Origin: Cytophagales bacterium UBA2561
GTDB taxonomy: Bacteria > Bacteroidota > Bacteroidia > Cytophagales > Thermoflexibacteraceae
Reading direction: 5' to 3'
Length of the DNA stretch: 21,582 nt
Assembly (NCBI GenBank): GCA_002340355.1
Contig: DDLX01000024.1
Location: forward strand, 1 to 21,582
In this document: piece by piece, positions 14,948-21,582 of the stretch
Layout: each line of letters begins with the position of its first letter
Numbering within the stretch: position 1 is the first letter of the stretch
The notes under the pieces: generated by a model
Told to the model about the DNA's origin: nothing
Databases searched by the model: none
The model's input: the letters and a program-made list of their open reading frames with translations, nothing else
Position numbers and translations under genes: made by a program

Positions 14948-16381
14948 ATGGAAGTTACGCTTGATAAAAAAAATAATGTTAATGCTTTAATTACCATTAA
15001 GTTGGATGAAACCGATTATGGCACTAAAGTAAAGAAAACATTAAAAGAATACGCCCAAAAAGCTCAACTCAAAGGGTTTCGTCCGGGAAAAGTTCCTATC
15101 GGACACATTAAGCGAATGTACGGAAAATCCGTCTTAGCACAGGAAGTCAGTGAGCTTGCTAATGAATCTCTCAAAAATTACCTTGAAGAAGAAAAACTTC
15201 GATTGGTTGCGAATCCTTTGTTTAGTGAAACGGAAAGTCCTGAGGTTGATTGGGATACTCAAAAAAAGTTTTCGTTTGTTTATGAGGTTGGGTTAGAACC
15301 AGAAATGGATTATGAAACTGCCTTTTCTAAGATTCAATTGACAAAACGAGAAATCGAAATCTCGGAAGAGGATGTGAATGAGTATATTGAGAATTTACGT
15401 AAATTTTATGGAGAACGTCCTGAGCTTGAAGAAAGTGAAGCAGGCGATAATTTAATTGGAACATTCCGACAAGGTGATTTCTCGAATGCAGGAAGTTTCC
15501 AAATTAATGAATTACCTGAAAGTGAGCAAGCCAAATTTATTGGAGTTAAGAAAGAGGAAACAGTCTCGTTTGATTTACGTTCGGTATTTTCAACAAACGA
15601 AAAACTTTTAGAATGTTTCCGTGATGCAAAACTAGACTCTATTAAGGATTTAGAAGGTGAGTTTACTTTTGATGTCCACAACATTAATCGTACTGTTCCT
15701 GCTGAAATTGGACAAAAGTTATTTGATAGTGTATTGGGAGAAGGCAAGGCAAAAGATGAAGAAAGTTTCCGAGAAGCTGTTCGTGCAATTATCCAAAAAT
15801 ACTATGATATTCAGACAGGAGATTTATTAACGGCTGATTTCCAGACTGAAGCAACTCAAGTTTTAGAAGTACCTGAATTTCCTGATGATTTTCTGCGAAG
15901 ATGGTTATTAACTAATGAAGGAGTTAATGAGGGAAATCTTGAAGAAAACTTCAAAATGTTCCGAAAAAGTATCCTTTGGGAAATTACTCGCAATCAGGCA
16001 TCTGAGGCTCAAGAACTTGCTAATCCTTCACAAGAAGATTTAGTTGCTCAACTTAAGAAGCGGTTTTTTATGCAATACTATCAGATGAATATTCTGAATA
16101 TGAGTGATGAAATTATGGATATGTTTGTACAACAGTTTTTCCAAAATTCTGAAAATCAAGGGCAAGTAATGGCAGAAATGAATACGCTTTCTACTACTCA
16201 GTTGCTCACTAAGATTAAGGATACGATCCAGATTGAAACTGTCAAAATGACTCGTGAAGAATTTGAGCAATTTAGTAAAGAACAATGGGAAAGAATTCAG
16301 GCAGAGCAAGCGGCTGAAAAGGTACAGAATGTAACAGGTGTAATTGAAGATACTGAAGCAGAAGAAATAGTAGAAGCCTAG
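14948..16381 (+). CDS. tig: Trigger factor, ribosome-associated chaperone
   Basis: Trigger factor binds ribosomal protein uL23 at the exit tunnel and shields nascent chains. The 477-residue product has the N-terminal ribosome-binding domain (about 1-115) with the signature loop GFRPGKVP at 43-50, at the same position as GFRKGKVP in Escherichia coli. A middle domain (about 155-245) occupies the FKBP-type prolyl isomerase position but is poorly conserved, so isomerase activity is uncertain. The helical C-terminal substrate-binding arms cover about 255-440. The C-terminal tail is acidic (IEDTEAEEIVEA). ATG 14948 fits the family start (MEVTLDKKNN). It lies between two strong terminators and is likely its own transcription unit; clpP/clpX, which often follow tig, are absent here. 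Confidence 0.95.
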   Translation: MEVTLDKKNNVNALITIKLDETDYGTKVKKTLKEYAQKAQLKGFRPGKVPIGHIKRMYGKSVLAQEVSELANESLKNYLEEEKLRLVANPLFSETESPEVDWDTQKKFSFVYEVGLEPEMDYETAFSKIQLTKREIEISEEDVNEYIENLRKFYGERPELEESEAGDNLIGTFRQGDFSNAGSFQINELPESEQAKFIGVKKEETVSFDLRSVFSTNEKLLECFRDAKLDSIKDLEGEFTFDVHNINRTVPAEIGQKLFDSVLGEGKAKDEESFREAVRAIIQKYYDIQTGDLLTADFQTEATQVLEVPEFPDDFLRRWLLTNEGVNEGNLEENFKMFRKSILWEITRNQASEAQELANPSQEDLVAQLKKRFFMQYYQMNILNMSDEIMDMFVQQFFQNSENQGQVMAEMNTLSTTQLLTKIKDTIQIETVKMTREEFEQFSKEQWERIQAEQAAEKVQNVTGVIEDTEAEEIVEA

Positions 16382-16416
16382 TTTTTTGGGTTTAGTAAAA
16401 CTTATCAAATAAATTG

Positions 16417-16463
16417 AACCCCTCAAAATTGATTCAAGAAAGATTCATTTTTGAGGGGTTTTT
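16417..16463 (+). terminator. Strong intrinsic terminator of tig
   Basis: Bases 16417-16435 (AACCCCTCAAAATTGATTC) pair with 16442-16460 over 19 positions with two mismatches and a 6-base loop. The GC-rich base of the stem (CCCCTC/GAGGGG) is followed by five T (16459-16463). It begins 35 bases after the tig stop and separates tig from the thioredoxin-like gene. Confidence 0.92.
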
Positions 16464-16497
16464 ACTTTTCGAAAAATACACCTTAAAACTTAAGAAA

Positions 16498-16830
16498 ATG
16501 TATATCGAACTGAAAACTATTGAAGATTTTAACAAGGCTATAAAAAATAATAAAATAGCCTTATGTTATTTTTCACATCAAAAATGCGGTGTTTGTCAAG
16601 TTTTAAAGCCCAAAATTGAGGTACTAATTAAGAGTAAATTCCCTAAAGTACAGCTTTTTTATGTTGATACACAGGTCTCTCTTGAAATTTCGGCTCAAAA
16701 TAGCATTTTTACGAATCCTGCTGTTTTGATTCATATTTTTGGAAAAGAACATTTCAGAAAAGCTCGAAATATGGGCTTACAAGAATTAAGTCATGTCTTA
16801 GGAAAACCATATTCAATGATTTTTAATTAG
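16498..16830 (+). CDS. Short thioredoxin-family protein
   Basis: The protein has 110 residues from ATG 16498. An earlier in-frame ATG at 16414 is rejected because the extension would run through the tig terminator. It has the thioredoxin fold pattern: an N-terminal helix (IEDFNKAIKNN), the strand ALCYFSH, the redox motif C30-G-V-C33 at the start of helix 2, the strand VQLFYVDTQ, and a cis-proline at Pro74 in FTNPAVLI before the last strands. The CGVC dipeptide differs from the CGPC of classical thioredoxin. There is no signal peptide, so it is cytoplasmic. It probably acts as a thiol-disulfide exchange or reductase-type protein; the partner is unknown. It follows the tig terminator and so needs its own promoter or readthrough. 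Confidence 0.88.
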   Translation: MYIELKTIEDFNKAIKNNKIALCYFSHQKCGVCQVLKPKIEVLIKSKFPKVQLFYVDTQVSLEISAQNSIFTNPAVLIHIFGKEHFRKARNMGLQELSHVLGKPYSMIFN

Positions 16831-17362
16831 ATAGATTTCTTTTAATAAATGCCAAAACAGAACATAAATCTCAATTCATTCATTTCTAATAGCTTGATTT
16901 GTAATCAAATAACTGTGGCTTTTAAAGAGTAGGCTTTCAAAAAATTGAGAAAAGTCTATTCTGCATATTTCCAATTTTATGTTCCGCCTGAACCCCACCT
17001 TGTAATTAATTCTTTTTCGATTTTCTGAATTAAGAGTCTATTTGGCACTGCTATCTTTTCTTGTTTTCCAATTTAATTATATCTGAAAGCTAACCTGTAC
17101 ATAGTACCTCCTAACACCAAGAGTGCTAGAACTAAGGTACTAATTACTTTAACAAAAATATTTATTTTCATTTCTAAAAATCAGCATCATAACAAAAATT
17201 ATTCTTGATATTATTTGAAACTTAAATTATAAAAACGAAAAAAAACAAAAAAGTATTGATATATTCTAAATAACAACTTAACTTTAGTCTTGATTAAAAG
17301 CTATTATCATTTTATACTAGCAGAAAATTAAATTAACTTTTATATTTCAAACAATTAATCAA
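16831..17362. other. 530-base intergenic region with a possible minus-strand mini-gene
   Basis: The region is AT-rich. It contains the short minus-strand membrane ORF described separately (17073-17171) and its in-frame continuation to 16977. A minor 6-base hairpin (TTGATT/AATCAA, 16894-16908) is also visible. No promoter with consensus spacing was found before the acyltransferase gene at 17363, and no tRNA or repeat array is seen. Confidence 0.4.
17073..17171 (-). CDS. Possible 32-residue single-pass membrane protein
   Basis: A minus-strand frame from ATG 17171 to TAA 17073-17075 encodes 32 residues. A short charged N-terminus (MKINIFVKV) is followed by a hydrophobic helix (ISTLVLALLVLGGTMY) and a positive tail (RLAFRYN), a layout typical of small bacterial membrane proteins. 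The same frame continues open after the TAA for 31 more codons and ends with a basic stretch then RWGSGGT before TAA at 16977. This raises the option of one 64-residue gene broken by a nonsense codon. No Shine-Dalgarno or clear promoter is seen, as is usual here. Small open frames arise by chance in AT-rich DNA, so this call is tentative. Confidence 0.35.
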   Translation of the reverse strand: MKINIFVKVISTLVLALLVLGGTMYRLAFRYN

Positions 17363-18538
17363 ATGAAAACGTATTCTTTTCAAACTGGGCGCATCCACTC
17401 CTTAGATTCTTTACGCGCTATCATGATGTTACTTGGACCAATTATTCATTCGGCTGTTACTTACGGGGTTATCCAACGTACCGATTGGCGCCTCAAAGAC
17501 CCCACAGCTATCCATGCTTTTAATGATTATTTAGTTTTATTTATTCATGCGTTTCGGATGCAAATCTTTTTTATGGTGACTGGTTTCTTTGGTGCAATGC
17601 TTTTCTATGAACGGGGGATAATGAAAATGATAAAAAATAGACTCGCTAGAATTGCGTATCCTTTTGTGGTTTTTTTATTGCTGTTGTGGCCTCTTCTTTT
17701 ATTTGGACTTCAGTTTACAGGAATGGTTTTCGCGGGGAAAGAAGACGCATTTGCACAGGCATTAGCTGTATTTAGTAATTCTTCTAGCTTTATACCTGCT
17801 GTCACTCTACATCTCTGGTTTTTATATTATTTAATTTTTATGACAGTGGCGGTAATTCCTATCGCCTTAGCATTAAGCAATGCTCCACAAGTTACTTCTA
17901 AAATTACAACATTTTTTGAATGGATAATTCAAAAACCTGTTTTACGTATATTTTTCTTTGCTACTTTTACTGCAATAATTTACTTTATGATAGGTCAACC
18001 TGATGTAGTTGGTGCAGTTTCTTTCAAACCTAATATTTTGACTTTCTTCTATTATTTCCTTTTCTATATTGTAGGCTGGATTTTCTATAAATCTAAACAT
18101 CTACTTGGTCAGATGATGCGATTAGATTGGGGATGTACCATTTTAGCGGTTGTACTATTTACAGTTGCTTTTTTAATGCCTGATTATTTTAACCATAGTA
18201 TGGAAATTATCAATCAGTCTTTAGTTGTTTGGTTATTTGTTTTTGGTGTAACAGGTTTATTTATCCGATATGGAAGTCACTATTCTGCCGTAATGCGCTA
18301 TATTTCAGATTCTTCGTACTGGGTTTATCTCCTACACTTACCGATAGTTATTATTATTTCAGGACTCATTGTTGATTGGTCACTTCACTCTATAATTAAG
18401 AGTGGAGTAGCTGCATTAATAACTGTGTTTTTGTGTTTATTAAGTTATCACTATTTAGTGAGAGCTACTTTTATTGGGCAATTTTTGAATGGTCGAAAAT
18501 ACTCCTTGAAATTCTCAGATTTAAAATCTCAAGAATAA
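17363..18538 (+). CDS. Acyltransferase family 3 membrane protein, OpgC/MdoC-like
   Basis: This 391-residue polytopic protein has about ten membrane helices. It opens with the Acyltransferase_3 signature HSLDSLRAIMMLLGPIIHS, where Arg18 and His29 correspond to conserved positions. The block FRMQIFFMVTGFFGAMLFYE with KNRLARIAYPF and the later HLWFLYYL and SYWVYLLHLPIVI are typical of the OpgC/MdoC subgroup, which succinylates periplasmic glucans in proteobacteria. The Bacteroidota relatives have unknown acceptors, so only an integral membrane O-acyltransferase role is claimed. The length is as expected for the subgroup. It is followed after 32 bases by a hairpin, then by the ComM-like gene in the same direction, and is probably a separate unit. 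Confidence 0.93.
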   Translation: MKTYSFQTGRIHSLDSLRAIMMLLGPIIHSAVTYGVIQRTDWRLKDPTAIHAFNDYLVLFIHAFRMQIFFMVTGFFGAMLFYERGIMKMIKNRLARIAYPFVVFLLLLWPLLLFGLQFTGMVFAGKEDAFAQALAVFSNSSSFIPAVTLHLWFLYYLIFMTVAVIPIALALSNAPQVTSKITTFFEWIIQKPVLRIFFFATFTAIIYFMIGQPDVVGAVSFKPNILTFFYYFLFYIVGWIFYKSKHLLGQMMRLDWGCTILAVVLFTVAFLMPDYFNHSMEIINQSLVVWLFVFGVTGLFIRYGSHYSAVMRYISDSSYWVYLLHLPIVIIISGLIVDWSLHSIIKSGVAALITVFLCLLSYHYLVRATFIGQFLNGRKYSLKFSDLKSQE

Positions 18539-18569
18539 TTAATATAAATCAGAAGTTAATTGTTTAGTA

Positions 18570-18600
18570 GGTTTGCTAAGTTTTCAAAACTTGGTAAGCC
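18570..18600 (+). terminator. Hairpin after the acyltransferase gene, relative of the 7193-7223 element
   Basis: Bases 18570-18584 (GGTTTGCTAAGTTTT) pair with 18586-18600 (AAAACTTGGTAAGCC). All three departures from perfect pairing are U-G pairs on the + strand RNA, which suggests it acts as transcribed RNA in this direction. It lies 32 bases after the stop codon. The T tract that follows is absent (TCGTACT), so it may be a dispersed repeat or an RNA-stabilising hairpin rather than a classic terminator. Confidence 0.5.
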
Positions 18601-18671
18601 TCGTACTTTAGAAAGTAAAAGTTTTTTTCAAACTGAAAAATAAAAGCGCTCAAAAATAGATATTGTTTGGT

Positions 18672-18694
18672 TTTTGAAGTAATTTGCTTCAAAA
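18672..18694. promoter_or_regulatory. Perfect 8-base inverted repeat before the ComM-like gene
   Basis: TTTTGAAG (18672-18679) and CTTCAAAA (18687-18694) are exact reverse complements around 7 bases, 33 bases upstream of the start codon at 18728. It could be an operator or leader hairpin. It is AT-rich, so chance cannot be excluded. Confidence 0.35.
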
Positions 18695-18727
18695 TTAAAT
18701 GACAATCAATCTAAAATTTCTTTCGCA

Positions 18728-20266
18728 ATGGTTTCAAAAACGTATGGTGGTGCGGTTTATGGTGTCGATGCTTCTCTTATTACGGTGGAAGTCAATGTAT
18801 TACAAGGTACAAAGTTCTTTATGGTTGGATTGCCTGATAGTGCTGTCAAGGAAAGTGAACAACGGGTTGAGTCTGCCTTAAAATATTTTGGTTATAAACT
18901 ACCTCGTCAAAAAGTACTCATCAATTTAGCTCCTGCTAATGTCCGTAAGGAAGGCTCAGCTTATGATTTAACGATTGCTTTGGGTATTTTACAAGCATCT
19001 GCCCAACTAAATTCCGAAGAATTGAGCCAATATTTAATTATGGGGGAATTGGCATTAGACGGACTTTTACGACCTATCAAAGGGGTTTTACCCATTGCCA
19101 TCGAAGCCAGAAAACAAGGATTTAAGGGATTTATTTTACCTAAAGAAAATGCTCACGAAGCCGCTATTGTGAATAAATTAGATATTATTGGTGTAGAAAG
19201 CTTACGAGAAGCTATTGACTTTTTCGAAGGAACTTTAGAAATTAAACCGCTTGAAATAGATACTCGTGATCAATTTTATCATTCTCAAAATGAATATGCC
19301 GCCGATTTTTCACAGGTACAAGGACAGGAAAATATCAAAAGAGCTTTAGAAATTGCGGCAGCAGGAGGACACAATGCCATTATGATAGGACCGCCAGGGG
19401 CTGGAAAGACGATGCTTGCGAAACGAATCCCTACGATTTTGCCTCCCTTAAATCTACATGAAGCTCTTGAAACCACGAAAATCCATTCCGTAGCAGGAAA
19501 ATTGGGAACAGATACAGGATTAATTTCAAATCGTCCATTTCGATCGCCTCATCATACGATAAGCTATGCCGCCTTAGTAGGTGGAGGTTCATTTCCACAA
19601 CCAGGGGAAATTTCATTAGCCCACAATGGTGTTTTGTTTTTGGACGAATTGCCCGAATTCAAAAAAAATGTTCTAGAAGACCTCCGAGAGCCGCTTGAAG
19701 CTCGAAAAGTAAATATCTCACGATCAAGGGCTTCAGTTGATTTTCCTGCTAATTTTATGTTGATTGCCAGTATGAATCCTTGTCCATGTGGGTATTACAA
19801 TCATCCTGAAAGAGAATGTATGTTACAGCCTTGTAAGGCTCGAAATTATCTAAATAAAATTAGCGGTCCTCTTTTAGACCGTATTGATTTGCATGTAGAA
19901 GTAACTCCAGTTTCCTTCGATGAAATGACTGCCGAACGTCCTACTGAAACTAGTGAAGAAATTCGGGAAAGAGTTATCAAGGCTCGTCAAATTCAAACCG
20001 AGCGTTTTAAGGAGATTCCAAGTGTTTATTCAAATGCGACCATGCCACCACAAATGGTCAAAAAGATTTGTCCAATTGATACGACTGGGAAAAATTTACT
20101 GAAAAAGGCAATGGAAAACTTAGGACTTTCAGCACGAGCTTACGACCGTATTTTGCGAGTTTCTCGAACTATTGCTGACCTTGCCGAAACTGAACAGATT
20201 CAAAATCATCACCTTGCTGAGGCAATTCAGTTTAGGAGTTTAGACCGTGAAAGCTGGGGGAATTGA
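18728..20266 (+). CDS. comM: YifB/ComM-family Mg-chelatase-like AAA+ ATPase
   Basis: ComM is a hexameric AAA+ helicase that extends branch migration during integration of transforming DNA. The 512-residue product has the N-terminal ChlI/Lon-protease-like domain (about 1-165, GLPDSAVKESEQRVESAL, then NLAPANVRKEGSAYDLTIAL). Walker A GPPGAGKTML starts at residue 221, and Walker B VLFLDELPEF lies at about 299-308. The Cys-rich insertion CPCGYYNHPERECMLQPC is at about 350-368, and the C-terminal Mg_chelatase_C region (LSARAYDRILRVSRTIADL) completes the fold. The length matches E. coli YifB (about 506). ATG 18728 agrees with the family start (VSKTYGGAVYGVDA). The symbol is by family; a role in natural transformation in this organism is inferred only from homology. 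It appears monocistronic, with an inverted repeat upstream. Confidence 0.95.
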   Translation: MVSKTYGGAVYGVDASLITVEVNVLQGTKFFMVGLPDSAVKESEQRVESALKYFGYKLPRQKVLINLAPANVRKEGSAYDLTIALGILQASAQLNSEELSQYLIMGELALDGLLRPIKGVLPIAIEARKQGFKGFILPKENAHEAAIVNKLDIIGVESLREAIDFFEGTLEIKPLEIDTRDQFYHSQNEYAADFSQVQGQENIKRALEIAAAGGHNAIMIGPPGAGKTMLAKRIPTILPPLNLHEALETTKIHSVAGKLGTDTGLISNRPFRSPHHTISYAALVGGGSFPQPGEISLAHNGVLFLDELPEFKKNVLEDLREPLEARKVNISRSRASVDFPANFMLIASMNPCPCGYYNHPERECMLQPCKARNYLNKISGPLLDRIDLHVEVTPVSFDEMTAERPTETSEEIRERVIKARQIQTERFKEIPSVYSNATMPPQMVKKICPIDTTGKNLLKKAMENLGLSARAYDRILRVSRTIADLAETEQIQNHHLAEAIQFRSLDRESWGN

Positions 20267-20369
20267 AAATAGAAAGTAAATAAAATATGTGTAAAGGTTA
20301 TAGAATTATCTACTCTACTAATATTGATTTACAAATTACTGATTATCATTTAGATTAAATCAAATTTAA

Positions 20370-20413
20370 TTTTTTCGTAGTGGTGGACTTGCAAACCCAG
20401 CACTACGGAAAAA
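20370..20413. repeat. Intergenic palindrome between convergent genes
   Basis: CGTAGTGGTGG (20376-20386) pairs with CCAGCACTACG (20397-20407) with one G-G mismatch and a 10-base loop, flanked by T6 on the left and A5 on the right, which extend the symmetry apart from a bulged G. There is no T tract downstream on either strand, so it is not a standard terminator. Its shape suggests a REP-like dispersed palindrome or a bidirectional transcript end between the convergent ComM-like and SMI1/KNR4 genes. Confidence 0.5.
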
Positions 20414-20562
20414 TGGCGTTTTAGTTTAATAAACAAAGATTTTTAAATAATTTCAATACTAAATATATTTTGTAAATCATTTTTAGTAGGGTAAAATAAA
20501 CTTATACCAAACAATATAACTATTGCTAAATACTTATATTCAGTAACATCTTTGAAAAACAA

Positions 20563-21513
20563 TTATTGAAACTTATCTAATTTACTCAAGATTATGGATT
20601 CATAATCTTTCTGAAATCTTAATGAACCAAACCTCTGTCCTATCAGTCGGTTTGTAATTCGATTATTTATCCAATCTTCTACAAATGTAGGGGCATATCC
20701 ATATGTAGTAATTTCTTGGTTCCCAAAAGCAATCATTTTAGGATACTCGTCTAAATAGTTTTTCTTCGAAGAAATAGTCTTATTTTTTGAATACAAGTAA
20801 AATTGAATATCGTACACCAGATAAGATAATTCGTCTGCGTGTAATGCAAAATATCCTTTTTCCTTTGTTAAGTGAATGAGAAGATTTCTTAACTTGTCTG
20901 ATAATCCGTCTTCTTTTATCAAAAATTCATTTAGTATATCAGAATATTTACCTGTTTTTAGTAGAGTTAGGTCATGTTCTAAATCTTCTTCTGAAGTGTC
21001 ATAAGTATCTTCATGAACTAAACCCTTAACGAAAGTTTCAAAATTTTCGGCAAGAAATGTAATTTCATAATCTGATTCTTGGTCAACATGAATAACTTGT
21101 GGTTCTCCATTTTTACCATTCTTTCGATAGTCAAGCATTATCATGTCATGCCCCGCAGAAGGACAATCACAAATACAAATACCGATATCTGGATAACCCC
21201 ATTCGTCAATCATAAATTGACTCCCTAACTCGCCACAAAGTGAATAAATTTTTTTTCTACCAATTCCAAAAATTCCCGTGATGGCAATATGATTGTCTGC
21301 CCATGATGTTGATTGATTCGTAGGATAACATATGTTTTTAGGGATACCGCCATTTTGGATTTTCATCATTTCGATATAGAATTTTGGTAATTTATATCCT
21401 AATTCCTGTTCAATTGAATGAATCAAGTCGTCCGTGGGAAATTCATTGACATAATCTTTTAAGGCATAATCACTATTATCCCAAAAATTTGTAAAATCTA
21501 TCTTTTTCATCAT
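20563..21513 (-). CDS. SMI1/KNR4 (SUKH-superfamily) protein with C-terminal extension
   Basis: In this 316-residue soluble protein, residues about 25-165 form a SUKH domain: IEQELGYKLPKFYIEMMKIQ followed by NGG, a middle ITGIFGIGRKK, then GYPDIGICICDCPSAGHDMI with LDYR, which is the usual G-D-x-ihLDy closing pattern. Bacterial SUKH proteins are mostly immunity proteins that neutralise toxins of contact-dependent or polymorphic toxin systems. Single-domain members have about 130-180 residues. The remaining C-terminal part (about 170-316) is unlike the first and unassigned. A double start Met-Met (21513 or 21510) leaves the exact start open. No toxin gene lies within the window; if it exists, it would be upstream, beyond 21513. 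The neighbour on the other side (ComM-like) is convergent and unrelated. Confidence 0.85.
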   Translation of the reverse strand: MMKKIDFTNFWDNSDYALKDYVNEFPTDDLIHSIEQELGYKLPKFYIEMMKIQNGGIPKNICYPTNQSTSWADNHIAITGIFGIGRKKIYSLCGELGSQFMIDEWGYPDIGICICDCPSAGHDMIMLDYRKNGKNGEPQVIHVDQESDYEITFLAENFETFVKGLVHEDTYDTSEEDLEHDLTLLKTGKYSDILNEFLIKEDGLSDKLRNLLIHLTKEKGYFALHADELSYLVYDIQFYLYSKNKTISSKKNYLDEYPKMIAFGNQEITTYGYAPTFVEDWINNRITNRLIGQRFGSLRFQKDYESIILSKLDKFQ

Positions 21514-21582
21514 AATAGTTCGTAAATTTCTTGTTAATATAATTTTCTAAAAACATAATATATTGATATTCAAATATTTCCA

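Noticed and set aside
16414..16497. N-terminal extension of the thioredoxin-like gene
   Set aside because: The extra codons lie inside the tig terminator hairpin and do not fit the thioredoxin family start.
18699..18881. A 60-codon frame overlapping the start of the ComM-like gene
   Set aside because: It is in another frame of a clearly conserved coding region and has no family resemblance.
1..21582. CRISPR array, insertion sequence or rRNA
   Set aside because: No regularly spaced repeats, no transposase-like reading frame and no rRNA-like sequence were seen on either strand.

Overview
The window reads as chromosomal DNA of an AT-rich member of the Bacteroidota, most likely a Cytophagales-type aquatic or soil bacterium. 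The evidence is a textbook Bacteroidota promoter before the tRNA (TTTG, 19-base spacer, TATCTTTG), an almost complete absence of Shine-Dalgarno sequences, low GC content, and protein families typical of that phylum: an alpha-2-macroglobulin-like protein with an inserted carboxypeptidase-regulatory-like domain, a trigger factor of Bacteroidota type, an SSD/MMPL-type RND protein with a small coiled-coil partner, and a Crp-like regulator. The genus cannot be fixed from sequence alone.

Layout. Bases 1-2750 look accessory. They hold a minus-strand XRE regulator with a C-terminal coiled coil, divergent across a perfect inverted repeat from an 85-residue orphan. A Crp/Fnr-type regulator and a small membrane methyltransferase-like protein follow. 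Next come a folded, attC-like palindromic stretch and a minus-strand remnant resembling XisI (element excision factor), carrying several in-frame stops. Bases 2784-7184 encode a very large alpha-2-macroglobulin-like protein with an intact thioester motif. Convergent to it is an MBOAT O-acyltransferase (7335-8870). A divergent region with a terminator-like hairpin separates this from hemC (9211-10146, TTG start). An outer-membrane beta-barrel protein (10509-11225) follows. On the minus strand lie an RND/MMPL exporter and, downstream of it, a small membrane-anchored coiled-coil protein.

Bases 14733-16830 hold a tRNA-Leu(UAG) with its own promoter and intrinsic terminator, trigger factor (tig) with a strong terminator, and a short thioredoxin-like protein. 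After a 530-base gap containing a possible very small minus-strand gene come an OpgC-like membrane acyltransferase, a ComM/YifB-type AAA ATPase, and a minus-strand SMI1/KNR4 (SUKH) protein of the immunity-protein type.

Most genes are single transcription units, and I see no multigene novel system that I can defend. The most interesting items are the decayed xisI-like gene beside an attC-like palindrome, the XRE operator-like repeat, three copies of a related hairpin around CTTGGTAAG, a terminator-like hairpin upstream of hemC, and a short membrane ORF whose frame stays open beyond its stop. All assignments rest on reading and recall; no database search was run.
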